Source: Pseudoxanthomonas yeongjuensis (GTDB taxonomy: Bacteria > Pseudomonadota > Gammaproteobacteria > Xanthomonadales > Xanthomonadaceae). From it: a stretch of 64,000 nucleotides of DNA. The notes beneath the pieces were generated by a model, which worked only from the letters and a program-made list of their open reading frames with translations, was not told where the DNA came from and did no database searches. A program made the position numbers and the translations under genes. This document shows, piece after piece, positions 9,182-18,306 of this stretch (positions within the stretch are counted from its first letter, which is position 1; every line of letters starts with the position of its first letter). The stretch lies in assembly GCF_010093345.1 (NCBI RefSeq), contig NZ_PDWT01000004.1, forward strand, positions 186,001-250,000. The letters are read 5' to 3'.

Positions 9182-10425
9182 CACACCGCTCCCGATGTTT
9201 TCAGTCTCTGCAGTTCATCCGAATCGATGCCCAGCAGATCCGCATAGACTTCGGCGTTGTGCTGGCCCAGCCGCGGCGCGGTGCCGCGCGCGTCCGCCGG
9301 CGTTCCGGACAACTTGATCGGCGTGCCGAACATGCCGACACGGCCTTGCGGATAATCGACGTCCACGATCATGTCCCTGGCCGCGATGTGCGGATCCTCG
9401 ACGACCTCCTTGATGTTCTTCACCGCGCACAGGGGAATATCGTCTCCCGCCAAGGCCTCCAACTCGGCCTTGCTCCGCTCCTGGAACCACGCCTCCACTA
9501 CCGGCTTGATCCGGCGCGCATACACCTCCGGATCGAAACGCTTGGCCATGGTGTCGATCTCCGGATCGACGATCAGCTCCGGCGTGCCGAACTTCCGGCA
9601 CGACAACCCCCACAACTTGTCGTTGTAACCGCCGAAGAACACATGGCCGTCCTTGCAGGGGAACTGTCCGTAGGGCCGCACGAAAGGATGATCGTTGCCG
9701 AGCGGTCCAGCGATCTCGCCGTCGACGGTGTACTTGACGACCGCGTTCTCGGTCAGCGCCAGCACGGAATCCTGCTGGGATACATCGACCATCTGCCCCT
9801 GCCCGGTCCGTTCCACTTCACGGATCGCAGCGAGCACCCCGATCGTGGCGAACAGCGTGGCGGATACGTCGCCGACGATCGTGCCCACGCGCACCGGCGG
9901 GCGATCGGGAAACCCGTTCATCGACCACAAGCCGCCGGTGGCCTGGCCGCTGTTGTCGAATCCCGGCCGCAGCGCGTTCGGGCCGGTCTGCCCGAATCCG
10001 CTGATCGCCGCGTACACCAGCTTCGGATTCTCGGCGCGCAAGGTCTCGTAACCCACGCCGAAACGCTGCATCGTGCCGGGCCGGAAATTCTCCACCAGCA
10101 CATCGGCGCGGGCCGCCAGCCGCTTGAGCAGCGCACGGCCGTCCTCGTGCTTGAGGTTCAGGGTGATGCCTTCCTTGTGCCGGTTGTACTGGGCGAAGAA
10201 AGCGCTGAAACGCTCGTCGCCCTCGCCGACGAAGGGCGGGAAATCGCGGACGTAGTCCGGATCTTCGGGATGCTCGATCTTGATCACGCGCGCGCCGAGG
10301 TCGGCCAGGATCATCGAGCAATAAGGACCCGCCACGACCCGTGTTATGTCCAGCACCACGAGCCCGTGCAGCGGGCCGCGGCGCGGCGCGGCCGCAGGCG
10401 CTCCTGCGGATTCAAGTATTTTCAT
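9181..10425 (-). CDS. Family III CoA-transferase (CaiB/BaiF type)
   Basis: A 414-residue enzyme moving CoA between carboxylic acids. Family III is recognised from VVLDITRVVAGPYCSMILADLGARVIK in the N-terminal part, VLVENFRPGTM, FGQTGP and the catalytic aspartate in VDVSQQDSVL. I set the start at the ATG at 10425 because GGGAGGGGAG lies just upstream and homology begins there; an in-frame extension to 10494 is not convincing. It is the first enzyme gene of the operon after the Lrp gene. Human SUGCT in this family uses glutarate and HMG with succinyl-CoA, so HMG activation is a reasonable guess here. Confidence 0.92.
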   Translation of the reverse strand: MKILESAGAPAAAPRRGPLHGLVVLDITRVVAGPYCSMILADLGARVIKIEHPEDPDYVRDFPPFVGEGDERFSAFFAQYNRHKEGITLNLKHEDGRALLKRLAARADVLVENFRPGTMQRFGVGYETLRAENPKLVYAAISGFGQTGPNALRPGFDNSGQATGGLWSMNGFPDRPPVRVGTIVGDVSATLFATIGVLAAIREVERTGQGQMVDVSQQDSVLALTENAVVKYTVDGEIAGPLGNDHPFVRPYGQFPCKDGHVFFGGYNDKLWGLSCRKFGTPELIVDPEIDTMAKRFDPEVYARRIKPVVEAWFQERSKAELEALAGDDIPLCAVKNIKEVVEDPHIAARDMIVDVDYPQGRVGMFGTPIKLSGTPADARGTAPRLGQHNAEVYADLLGIDSDELQRLKTSGAV

Positions 10426-10600
10426 CGTGCTCCCCTCCCAGGGACGGACTCGACTGCCACGGATGCGTGCCCACGGATCGCCGGACACGCCCATTCCCGG
10501 GGCATCCCGTCCATGCGTGTCGGCGCCAAAGGCGACATGACGACGGCTTTTCCACTCGCCTGGCGAGCGGATCCGGTCCCGTGCGGCCGGGCCGAAAAAA

Positions 10601-11092
10601 TCAGCGGGGATTGCTGTTCTGTGTCAGCGGATAACCTTCGAACGACTTCATGTCTTCCATCATGAAGTTGGAGACGATCTTCTCCACGCCGAAATTCCCA
10701 TCCGTCATGTCCCGCATGATGCGCTTCCAGTCGTGGATATCGCTGACCACGACCCTGAGCAGGTAATCGTAGTGTCCGCTGATGCGCAGCGATTCCACGA
10801 TCTCCGGCGTCCGGGTGGCCCATTCGTCGAAATCCATGAACCTGCCGACCGAATGCCGCTCGAAGGACACCTGCGCGATCACGATGGTCACCGTGCGGAT
10901 CCGGTCGATCTTGACGCTGGCGCGGTAGCCGGTGATGTAGCCCCTCTCCTCCAGATCGCGGATCCGGCGCAGGCAGGCACTGGGCGACAGCGCCACCTGG
11001 TCGGCGAGCACCCGATTCTTGATCTGGGCATCCTCCTGCAACGCCTGGAGGATCTTCAGGTCGATTCGATCGAGCGAATCCTTGTGGGACAT
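10601..11092 (-). CDS. Lrp/AsnC family transcriptional regulator of the HMG-CoA operon
   Basis: A 163-residue regulator with an N-terminal helix-turn-helix (LDRIDLKILQALQEDAQI, then LSPSACLRRIRDLE) and a C-terminal RAM domain (ISGHYDYLLRVVVSD). The ATG at 11092 is preferred over longer forms up to 11158 because homology to the family starts there. It lies about 175 bases upstream of the CoA-transferase and points the same way, so it probably controls that operon, perhaps in response to a branched-chain or acyl metabolite. It is clearly different in sequence from the Lrp protein at 5383. Confidence 0.9.
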   Translation of the reverse strand: MSHKDSLDRIDLKILQALQEDAQIKNRVLADQVALSPSACLRRIRDLEERGYITGYRASVKIDRIRTVTIVIAQVSFERHSVGRFMDFDEWATRTPEIVESLRISGHYDYLLRVVVSDIHDWKRIMRDMTDGNFGVEKIVSNFMMEDMKSFEGYPLTQNSNPR

Positions 11093-11643
11093 GGGGTGCA
11101 CCGGACGCAACAAGTGCCTGAAGTGTCGCCCCTGCGTGGCCATGCGACAACAGTCCACGCCTCGCAGGGGACAAGGAAGCGCTGGAACAGGCGCATGGCG
11201 TATTCACGCGTGGAAACGCCCTGCCGGCGCGTTTGCAGTCGCGCATACGCCGCATTGTTGCGTCGCCGGCGATTGTTTTTCTTGAAAAACAGGCACATAG
11301 CCCGCACCGCCAAGTCCGGGCCGGCACTGGACTACAGGCGGGCTCTGGCATTTCATGCGGGGGACGGAGCGGAGTAGTGATCGCCAATTTCCAGGATGCC
11401 GGGGGAAAGTGTCCTGAGGTTAGCGTCGGCGCCTCGAAGCAGAATTGCCGAACAGGCCGACGACTTAACCGAAACATCCCGGGATGCGCGTTTGCGCTGG
11501 TTTGCGTACGCGCCGAGCATGATTGTCCAAGACCTGGGCCGGCTCCGGTTCAAGAAGTTCGCTGCCGCAGGACGCAAGCAGCCCCGCTTCGGCGCAGGCA
11601 CGATGCCCATGCGTCGGGCAACCTTGGGGGGAGGCCCTGTTCA
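11093..11643. other. Divergent intergenic region between Lrp and AraC genes
   Basis: About 550 bases without a convincing gene. It must hold the promoters for the leftward Lrp/HMG-CoA operon and the rightward AraC gene. The most notable element is an 18-base dyad at 11274-11291, listed separately. A GGGGGGAGG ribosome-binding region sits at the right end just before the AraC start. Short open frames here have no recognisable features. Confidence 0.5.
11274..11291. promoter_or_regulatory. Perfect 18-bp palindrome, candidate operator
   Basis: TGTTTTTC-TT-GAAAAACA is an exact dyad with 8-base arms around a 2-base centre, and it is AT-rich in a GC-rich setting. It sits about 180 bases upstream of the Lrp start and 350 bases upstream of the AraC start. 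The embedded TTGAAA could also act as a -35 element. Binding by either regulator is a guess. Confidence 0.4.
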
Positions 11644-12744
11644 ATGATTCTCGACGATCGCACCATCGAAGAAATGCTGGGTTGCGCGGGACAGTCGGCG
11701 GAAGCGGCCCGCTGGCGCAGCGCGGCGGTACATGAAGGCCGGCGCGAACCGCTCGTTTCCGGGCATGGTTTCCGGCATCGTTACGATGAATCGGTGGGCG
11801 ACGGCGGCTGGGTGTTCCACCAGCTCAACGATGCCTTGTCGATGGCCATCGTCGATTTCCGCGCGGCGCACCATATCTCGCGATTGCACCGCCACGACGA
11901 CCACCTGGTGTTCTGCGCATGGATCGAGGGGCGAAGCACGATTTCCGCCGGCAACGGCCTGGCCGACGAAGAGCTCGCGCATGGGTTCTGCACGTTCTAC
12001 GGCCTGCCGAGCGGCGATTCCGTGCGTACCGTGTACGAACCGAACCGCCCCCTGCGCTGGGTCTCGATCTTCCTGCGGCGCGACCGCATCAAGGACGTGC
12101 TTGGTCTGGACGCCGAGGCGTTGCCGGAGATCTTCCGCGACTACATCCTCCACCGGACGCCCACCGGCCTGCGCCACGTGCCGCTGGGCAACGTATCGAG
12201 CATCGCGGCGACCCAGGCCTTCGAATGCCCCTACCAGGGCGAGCTGCGGCGGCTCTACCTGACCGCGAAGGCGATCGAGATCGTTTGCGCGGTGATCCAG
12301 TCGTATGCGGAGGACAGCGATGCCGACGGCCAGGTGTTGCGACGGGCCGATGTCGAGAAGGTCAAACTCGCCAAGCAGGTCATCGAGGAAAACCTCGACG
12401 AACCGCTGAGCGTGTCCGAGCTCGCCGCCGCGGTCGGCATGACCATCAAGAAGCTGCAATACGGGTTCCAGGTGCTGTATCGCGGCAGCGTGGGCCAGGT
12501 CTACAAGCAGGTCCGGCTGTCGAAAGCGATGGTGCTGGTGAGCAAGAGCGACAAGTCCATGATCGACATCGCGATCGAATGCGGCTACGAATGCCCCGGC
12601 AGTTTCACCCGCGCGTTCAAGCTGGCGTTCGGTTCCTGCCCCACCCTGATGCGAACGGCGCAGATGCGCAGCGTGCTCGCGGAACTGCCGCGCGAAGACG
12701 CAGGCCTTGCGTCGCCATTCGCCGACGGGGCGCTTGTGAACTAG
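11644..12744 (+). CDS. AraC family transcriptional regulator (PchR-like)
   Basis: A 366-residue regulator. The C-terminal AraC DNA-binding domain (about 245-335) has two helix-turn-helix units: LSVSELAAAVGMTIKKLQYGF and the second around MIDIAIECGYECPGSFTRAFK. The long N-terminal part is an effector domain of the type seen in PchR-like regulators of iron uptake. The ATG at 11644 follows GGGGGGAGG; the upstream open frame has no features. It faces a hydrolase gene 90 bases downstream and, further on, a TonB receptor, so control of an uptake locus is likely. Confidence 0.9.
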   Translation: MILDDRTIEEMLGCAGQSAEAARWRSAAVHEGRREPLVSGHGFRHRYDESVGDGGWVFHQLNDALSMAIVDFRAAHHISRLHRHDDHLVFCAWIEGRSTISAGNGLADEELAHGFCTFYGLPSGDSVRTVYEPNRPLRWVSIFLRRDRIKDVLGLDAEALPEIFRDYILHRTPTGLRHVPLGNVSSIAATQAFECPYQGELRRLYLTAKAIEIVCAVIQSYAEDSDADGQVLRRADVEKVKLAKQVIEENLDEPLSVSELAAAVGMTIKKLQYGFQVLYRGSVGQVYKQVRLSKAMVLVSKSDKSMIDIAIECGYECPGSFTRAFKLAFGSCPTLMRTAQMRSVLAELPREDAGLASPFADGALVN

Positions 12745-12834
12745 CCTGCATGTCGGTTCTGCTGCACGCACGGCCCGGCCATCGCCAGACGGACTATCTG
12801 AGCGTCGATCCACCCAACGACATCGAGGATTTGC

Positions 12835-14166
12835 ATGACCAGAAGGTATTCGATCGCCGCGCTCGCCATGGCCACATGGATTGGCATCCAGGCGGCTTCC
12901 GCGGCGACCTTGCCCGTACCGGATGGCGAGTATGCCGTCGGCGTGGCCAGGACCGAATTCGTCGATCCTTCACGATTGCTCGATGCCGATGATCCTGCCA
13001 GCGGACCACGTCGATTGCCTGCGATCGTGTGGTACCCGGCGAGCGGTCATGCTGATTTCGAGCATGCCGATGCCGAAGGCTCGCCCTATCTGGAGCACGA
13101 GGTCGCCGCCACGACCTTGCCGGCCATCGCCCGCAATTTCCGCTATGCCGAGGGAGAACTGGAACCGGTCGCGCAGGCGCGCCTCGCCGTACGACCGGGT
13201 GCTGAACCCGCGCGGCATCCGCAGGGATTCCCGGTCGTGGTGTACAGCCACGGCCTGTTCCTGTACCCGGAGCAGAACAGCGCGCTTGCCGCGCGATTGG
13301 CGAGCCATGGTTACATCGTGGTGTCGATCGCGCACCCGGGGGACTCCACCGACGTACGCCTGCAGGACGGCCGCGTCATCGCGACCCGCTTCGCCGGCCC
13401 GGTGGACGACCCGCGATTCGCGGAATCGTGGAAAGTGCTCGCCGGAGGCGCGGATCTGGCCGTGCGACGCGAGGCGCTGGCCGTGTACGCGGAGTCGCTT
13501 CCGGCGACGCGCATCGGCCGTTCGCTGGTCCAGTGGCGTGACGACACGCTGTTCGTTGCCCGGTCCATCGTCGACCGAGGCGAACCCCAGTCGCTGCACG
13601 AGATATTGGCGAATGCGGACCGCAAGCGCCTCGCCTTCGCCGGCATGTCCTTCGGCGGCGCCACCTCGGCCACGAGTTGCCGACTACTGGAGGCGTGCCG
13701 GGCGGCGATCAACCTCGATGGGCAGAATTTCGATCCGGCGCTGTTCGATCGACCCGTCGGGCGACCCTTGCTGCTGATGCTGAGCGACTGGCCGCGCTAC
13801 GGCCTGCTCGAAGGCCAGCCGCGGGAAGAGGATTTCAGTCCGAACGATCTCGCCTACGAGCCATGGAAGGACGCGGGCAAGGACGACAAGCTGGTGCGCG
13901 TGCGCCTGCAAGGCAGTCGCCACCTGGGATACACCGACCTTGTCGCCCTGCTGGACGGACCCAGGCGGGAAGAGCGCGTGGGCGGAATCGACGGCGGCGA
14001 GGCGCTGTCGGCGATAGGGGACGCGGCCCTCGCCTTCCTCGATACCTTTGTGCGCGATGGCGATGCCGCCGCCATCGATCGCGCGATCAAGCGCCATCCC
14101 GCGCTGGGGCGCCACGTGCCGACGCGCATGAAGCGCTGGGCTGGCGAAATCGATCCGGCCCCGTAG
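12835..14166 (+). CDS. Exported alpha/beta hydrolase, PAF-acetylhydrolase-like
   Basis: A 443-residue exported hydrolase. The signal peptide is 1-23 (cleavage near ASAAT). The catalytic set is visible: nucleophile S272 in AGMSFGGAT, aspartate D295 in NLDGQNF and a histidine in GSRHLGYTD near 358; VVYSHGLFLYPEQ supplies the oxyanion loop. This pattern fits the plasma/type II PAF-acetylhydrolase and dienelactone-hydrolase-like families, which cleave short acyl esters of lipids or other small esters. It follows the AraC gene by 90 bases and is probably in the same regulon. Confidence 0.8.
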   Translation: MTRRYSIAALAMATWIGIQAASAATLPVPDGEYAVGVARTEFVDPSRLLDADDPASGPRRLPAIVWYPASGHADFEHADAEGSPYLEHEVAATTLPAIARNFRYAEGELEPVAQARLAVRPGAEPARHPQGFPVVVYSHGLFLYPEQNSALAARLASHGYIVVSIAHPGDSTDVRLQDGRVIATRFAGPVDDPRFAESWKVLAGGADLAVRREALAVYAESLPATRIGRSLVQWRDDTLFVARSIVDRGEPQSLHEILANADRKRLAFAGMSFGGATSATSCRLLEACRAAINLDGQNFDPALFDRPVGRPLLLMLSDWPRYGLLEGQPREEDFSPNDLAYEPWKDAGKDDKLVRVRLQGSRHLGYTDLVALLDGPRREERVGGIDGGEALSAIGDAALAFLDTFVRDGDAAAIDRAIKRHPALGRHVPTRMKRWAGEIDPAP

Positions 14167-14492
14167 ACCGGACACGTCCGCCTGCATGCGATCGCCGCCA
14201 GGCAGCGCGATGCATGCAGGTCCGCATACCGGCGCTGGATGATCACCAGGCGGGCGGATCGCACAGGAAATCCAGATCATCGCACCGATGGTTGCGCAAC
14301 CCGCATGTCTGCCGCTACGGAGGGAAGGACTCGACGCTTCTTCACTATCCCGACTCGATGGAATAGACGAATGCACTGCAACAGGCGATCGCAGAACGGA
14401 CAGTATCCGACAAGTCGGCGCACGCATTGGCACGGGTCCCGGGAATCGCCCCGACTACGATGGCGACAACTGGTACCAAAGGTGCTCGCCCG
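14167..14492. other. Intergenic region with a hairpin
   Basis: About 325 bases with no recognisable gene. At 14181-14220, CCTGCATGC...GCATGCAGG forms a stem with one bulged base and lies 15 bases after the hydrolase stop; it is a possible terminator but lacks a T-run. AAGGTG sits before the next ATG at 14493. Confidence 0.4.
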
Positions 14493-15158
14493 ATGCGCTA
14501 TTCCCCGCTTGTCCTCTCCATCGCACTGGTCGCCGTACCCGCATGGGCACGGGACGAAGACCAGCAGCTATGGCTGAAGAGTGCGGTCTCCGTCGGATTG
14601 GGCGATCGCACGAAACTGGACTTCGATGTCGAAAGTCGATTCAGCAACGATTCGAACGGCCTCGACGAAGTCGAACTGGGCGGCATGGTCACGTACGCGG
14701 TGGCAAAAGGCGTCACCCTCGGCGGCGGCTATGTGCGAAGCATCGATTATCTGCATGGCGACGTGAGCCGGACCGAGGACAGGTTACGGGCGCATTTCGG
14801 CGTTTCCGGCACCATCGGTCCGGCCAGACTGTCGGGCCGGGTTCGGCTGGAACACCGGCAGCGATCGGATGGCGATGATGCCGGTTTCCGCTTGCGTCCG
14901 CAGATCAAGGCGACCCTGCCGGTCGGCGGACCCTTCAGCCTGGTTGCTAGCCATGAAAGCTTCATCCTCCTCAACGATACCGACTGGGGCCAGCGCACCG
15001 GGTATCAGCGGATGCGCAACTTTGCCGGTGTTACATGGAGAGCCAGCGGGAGATGGTCGGTCGAAGCCGGATACATGAATCAATACGATTTCGGTCGCAA
15101 CCGGGCGTCCAACGAGATGACCCATGCCCTGTCAGTCAGCGCGATGCTGAACCTCTAG
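14493..15158 (+). CDS. DUF2490-like outer-membrane beta-barrel protein
   Basis: A 221-residue exported protein. The start at ATG 14493 gives a clean signal peptide (MRYSPLVLSIALVAVPAWA, cleavage before RDEDQ). The rest is a run of alternating beta-strands typical of small barrels, beginning QQLWLKSAVSV as in DUF2490 proteins and ending ALSVSAMLNL. Function is unknown for the family. It is convergent with the NTF2-like and TonB receptor genes to its right; only 5 bases separate its stop from the TonB receptor relic. Confidence 0.7.
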   Translation: MRYSPLVLSIALVAVPAWARDEDQQLWLKSAVSVGLGDRTKLDFDVESRFSNDSNGLDEVELGGMVTYAVAKGVTLGGGYVRSIDYLHGDVSRTEDRLRAHFGVSGTIGPARLSGRVRLEHRQRSDGDDAGFRLRPQIKATLPVGGPFSLVASHESFILLNDTDWGQRTGYQRMRNFAGVTWRASGRWSVEAGYMNQYDFGRNRASNEMTHALSVSAMLNL

Positions 15159-15163
15159 GGCGA

Positions 15164-15277
15164 TCAGAAACGCCAGCTCAGGCTGAGGGCATATTCGCGA
15201 TGCGGGGCGTAGCAGTCGATCGAATGCAGGCAAGCGCGGCTGCGCCACTTCTGCGCTTTCCCGCCTGCCGCAACGGG
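15164..15277 (-). pseudogene. C-terminal relic of a second TonB-dependent receptor
   Basis: Read leftward, this stretch encodes a run ending HREYALSLSWRF followed by TGA. It lines up with the last residues of the intact receptor at 15856 (RQYALSLDWRF), including the KW/KY and CY/YY positions further upstream; two cysteines in the relic resemble other siderophore receptors. About 25-30 residues are recognisable, then similarity is lost before the NTF2-like gene stop at 15279. No start or plug domain exists, so it is the tail of a lost gene. Confidence 0.65.
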
Positions 15278-15278
15278 C

Positions 15279-15854
15279 TCAGTCCTTGCTTAGCGGGACG
15301 AACGTGGTGTGTGCGATCTTCCACGCTCCCTGCTGCTTGACCAGCATCACCGCGACGATGAGCGGGATCTTAGGCGAACCCAGTTTGGCCGTCTTTTCCG
15401 CCGGCAATGACGGCGGAACGATGCGCGTCGGCAAGGAATCGAACGTGACCAGCGCGCTGTCGGCGTTCCAGACCTGGGCCTGGACGTCGCGCAGTTCGAA
15501 TTCATAGCGCACCCCGGGAAACTCCGCCGCGAACTGGTCCTGCTCCGCCTGCTGTTGCCGCATACCCTTGCGGTTGTCGCCCCCGGCGCGTCCACCCGGA
15601 TACACCATGGTGCGCTCGTCCAGCATGAGCTCGCCTTGCGCGATCAGGTTGCCGCTCTTCTCGTATTCCATGTACTGGTTGATGGTGGCGAGCACATCCT
15701 CGCGATCCCCGGCGTACGCCGATCCCGTGCCGAAGAAAAGAACCAGCGCACAGAGGCCGATGAGGCATTTTGTTCGGGGCAGGCGCAGGACCGGAAGCCG
15801 TTGCCGCCCGCCGGTTTGCATCATGCCGCTCAAGGGTCGAAGTTCACGATTCAT
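15279..15854 (-). CDS. NTF2-like exported protein downstream of the TonB receptor
   Basis: A 191-residue protein. After an N-terminal extension there is a signal-like hydrophobic stretch (CLIGLCALVLFFGTGSAYAG), then an NTF2-like/DUF4440-type domain: REDVLATINQYMEYEKSG at its start and an ending WKIAHTTFVPL. The ATG at 15854 comes one base after the TAG of the receptor gene, so the two are almost certainly one transcript and may be coupled; the ATG at 15824 is an alternative start. NTF2-like proteins bind or convert small molecules, so a role beside the receptor's ligand is possible but unproven. Confidence 0.75.
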   Translation of the reverse strand: MNRELRPLSGMMQTGGRQRLPVLRLPRTKCLIGLCALVLFFGTGSAYAGDREDVLATINQYMEYEKSGNLIAQGELMLDERTMVYPGGRAGGDNRKGMRQQQAEQDQFAAEFPGVRYEFELRDVQAQVWNADSALVTFDSLPTRIVPPSLPAEKTAKLGSPKIPLIVAVMLVKQQGAWKIAHTTFVPLSKD

Positions 15855-15855
15855 C

Positions 15856-18030
15856 CTAGAAACGCCAGTCCAGGCTGAGCGCGTACTGGCGCGGCGGGCC
15901 GTAGTAGCTGACCGAATACAGGCTCTGGATGTATTTCGTGTCGGTGAGGTTGCTGACGTTGGCGCGCAGGGTGAGGTCGGGCGTGATGTCCCAGGCCGCG
16001 AAGGCGTTGAGCACGGCATAGCTGCCCTGGCGTACCCGGGCGTACTTGACGTAATCCTCCTTGTTGGAGATATCGCTCTGCCAGCGGCCGCCGATACCGA
16101 ACGACACCGCCGGGTTGCCGGCCAGACGCTTGCTGAGCATCAGGTTCGCGGTGCGGCGCGGCACCCAGCTGTAGGTCGGACCTGGTGCGGGATCGTCCAG
16201 TTCGGTTGGCGGGCCCCCATCCATCGTCAGCTGCGTATAACCGAACAGCAGGTCCGTGTACTCGCTCAACCTGCCGGTAGCCTCGAATTCGAAGCCCCGG
16301 GATTCGACATCGTCGGGCCTGGAGTAGCCATACGCATAGCCCTCCATGAAGCGCGTGGCGACGTAGGTGGCAAGTCCCTCCTGCTTGGCGCTGAACCAGG
16401 CCAGCGTCGTCAGCAGGCGCTTGTCCAGCCATTCGGCCTTGACCCCGACCTCGTAGTTGGTGCCCTTGCTCGGTTCGATGTAGGCCCGGTCGTAGTCGAC
16501 CGCATCCTGCGGCTGGAAGATGTAGGAGTAGTTGGCATAACCGGTGATGCGATCGGTGAAGTCGAAGGTCACGCCCGCATACGGCGCGAAATTGCGATCG
16601 GTCCTGGGCGTGTCCAGGGTCCCGGGATCATTGTCGACACCGTCGCGGTGGTACTCGGCCCAGTTGAAACCGAGGATGGTCTTGAAGCGGTCCGTGAAAG
16701 TCAGCCGCGTCGCACCGAACACACGGGTCACCCGCTGGTCCAGGGTGGTATAGACGGCGCGCTCGCCCCACACCGGTTCTTCGACCGCGTCGCCCCCGAA
16801 CGGAAAGCCCGGAAGCGGTCCGAACTGCGGGCCGGTGGTGTCGGTCGGGTTGTACCAGTCGATGCTTTCGCTGCGTCCCACGCTCGCGCCGAACATCGCT
16901 TCCTGCTCATGCCCGAACAGGTCGAAGCGACCGTTGAGGGTCACATCGCCGATATGCGCCTTGGTCTCATAGGGGCTCTTGTAGGCCCAGCCGTACAGGC
17001 CCTCGTGGGTGACCGGATCCAGTCCGGCAAAGGAATAGGCCATGAAAATCTTGGAGTCGTGTTCGTAGGTGCGATAGTTGTACGAAGCTTTCAACTGCCA
17101 GGTATCGCCGATCTGGTGCGTGTAATCGATGAAACCGGCCTGGGTGGTCGAGTTCCAGTAGGTCCAGTCCTGGGTGGGCGACGCACTGCGGTCCCACTCG
17201 ATCTGGTTGCCGTCGGTGTCGATGTAGCTCAGCGCCCCCCACATGTTGTTGTTGGTGTCGGCCTTCTGCCAGGAATAGCCGAAAGCCAGCGTGCCGTTCT
17301 CTCCGACCTGGCCGTCCACCACGCCGTAGAAATAGCTGCGGTCGCTTTCGAAATCGCGCAGGTAGGAGTCGCTGTCCTCACGCGCCGCCACCACGCGGCC
17401 GGCCCAGGTTCCGCTGTCGTTGAATGGCGTGGAGTAATCGGCTTCCAGGCGGCGTCGGTTTTCCGAACCGAACGTGATCCCGACCTGCCCCTGCTCCTCG
17501 TTGGTCGGACGCTTGCGCACGTAGTTGATGGTGCCGGCGGCATTGCCCACGCCGGTCAGCAGGCCGTTCGCGCCGCGGATCACTTCCAGCTTCTCGAAGC
17601 CGAAGGAATCCATCGCGTTGGTGACCAGACCCCAGCCATTGGGCAGGCCGACGCCGTCGATCTGGGTGTTCTTTATTTCGAAACCGCGGGAAAGGAACTG
17701 GGTGAGGTTGGTCGACACCTGCTCGACCTGTATGCCCGTGGCCAGGTCCAGCGCATCGTTGAGACTGTCGGCGCCGAACTGTTCCATCTGTTCCTTCGAA
17801 ACCACGCTGATCGACTGCGGGGTCTCCTTGATGTCCAGGTCCAGGTTGGTCGCGCCGTTACTGACGCGGCTGGCGCGCTGGCCAACCACCAGGATCCTGT
17901 CCAAGTCCGTGGCTTGTTGGGAGTCCGACGTTTGGGCGGTCTGCGCATGCGCGTTCACGGCGGCCAGCAGGCCCACCGTCAGCAAGGAGAGGGCGGGGAA
18001 ACCTGGAGAGCGTTGACAAGATGTGGTCAT
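15856..18030 (-). CDS. TonB-dependent siderophore-type receptor
   Basis: A 724-residue outer-membrane receptor. Signal peptide 1-29; a TonB-box-like segment around LDRILVVGQ; plug domain about 62-170 (ETPQSISVVSKEQM, then FEKLEVIRGANGLLTGVGNAAGTINYVRKRP, the siderophore-receptor signature); and a 22-strand barrel ending ALSLDWRF with C-terminal phenylalanine. The plug motifs match the FpvA/FhuE-like group that imports ferric siderophores. No clear Fur box is visible upstream, so iron control is not shown by sequence. The NTF2-like gene follows immediately, and the AraC regulator at 11644 is a likely controller. Confidence 0.92.
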   Translation of the reverse strand: MTTSCQRSPGFPALSLLTVGLLAAVNAHAQTAQTSDSQQATDLDRILVVGQRASRVSNGATNLDLDIKETPQSISVVSKEQMEQFGADSLNDALDLATGIQVEQVSTNLTQFLSRGFEIKNTQIDGVGLPNGWGLVTNAMDSFGFEKLEVIRGANGLLTGVGNAAGTINYVRKRPTNEEQGQVGITFGSENRRRLEADYSTPFNDSGTWAGRVVAAREDSDSYLRDFESDRSYFYGVVDGQVGENGTLAFGYSWQKADTNNNMWGALSYIDTDGNQIEWDRSASPTQDWTYWNSTTQAGFIDYTHQIGDTWQLKASYNYRTYEHDSKIFMAYSFAGLDPVTHEGLYGWAYKSPYETKAHIGDVTLNGRFDLFGHEQEAMFGASVGRSESIDWYNPTDTTGPQFGPLPGFPFGGDAVEEPVWGERAVYTTLDQRVTRVFGATRLTFTDRFKTILGFNWAEYHRDGVDNDPGTLDTPRTDRNFAPYAGVTFDFTDRITGYANYSYIFQPQDAVDYDRAYIEPSKGTNYEVGVKAEWLDKRLLTTLAWFSAKQEGLATYVATRFMEGYAYGYSRPDDVESRGFEFEATGRLSEYTDLLFGYTQLTMDGGPPTELDDPAPGPTYSWVPRRTANLMLSKRLAGNPAVSFGIGGRWQSDISNKEDYVKYARVRQGSYAVLNAFAAWDITPDLTLRANVSNLTDTKYIQSLYSVSYYGPPRQYALSLDWRF

Positions 18031-18306
18031 TGGAATTCCTGGCGGTCTATCGGGCGGACGGTGCGGGAAATGTCGAAGCGGGGAATACTGGAGCGTGATT
18101 GCTGGAAGGCGTCGCTCGCGATCTGCGCGAACATGGGGCCCACCGAAGAAGCGGGGAAGATCGCAACTGTCACATGCAATCGGCAGAATGCGTCATGCGG
18201 GCCGCTCTCCTCCGGTAATTGCGTCTGGCGGCAGTGGCGCGCCTGCCCCCTTACGTTGAACTTGACGCAGCCGGCCGCTGGCTGCTTGGCGGATCAGAGC
18301 AGGCGC

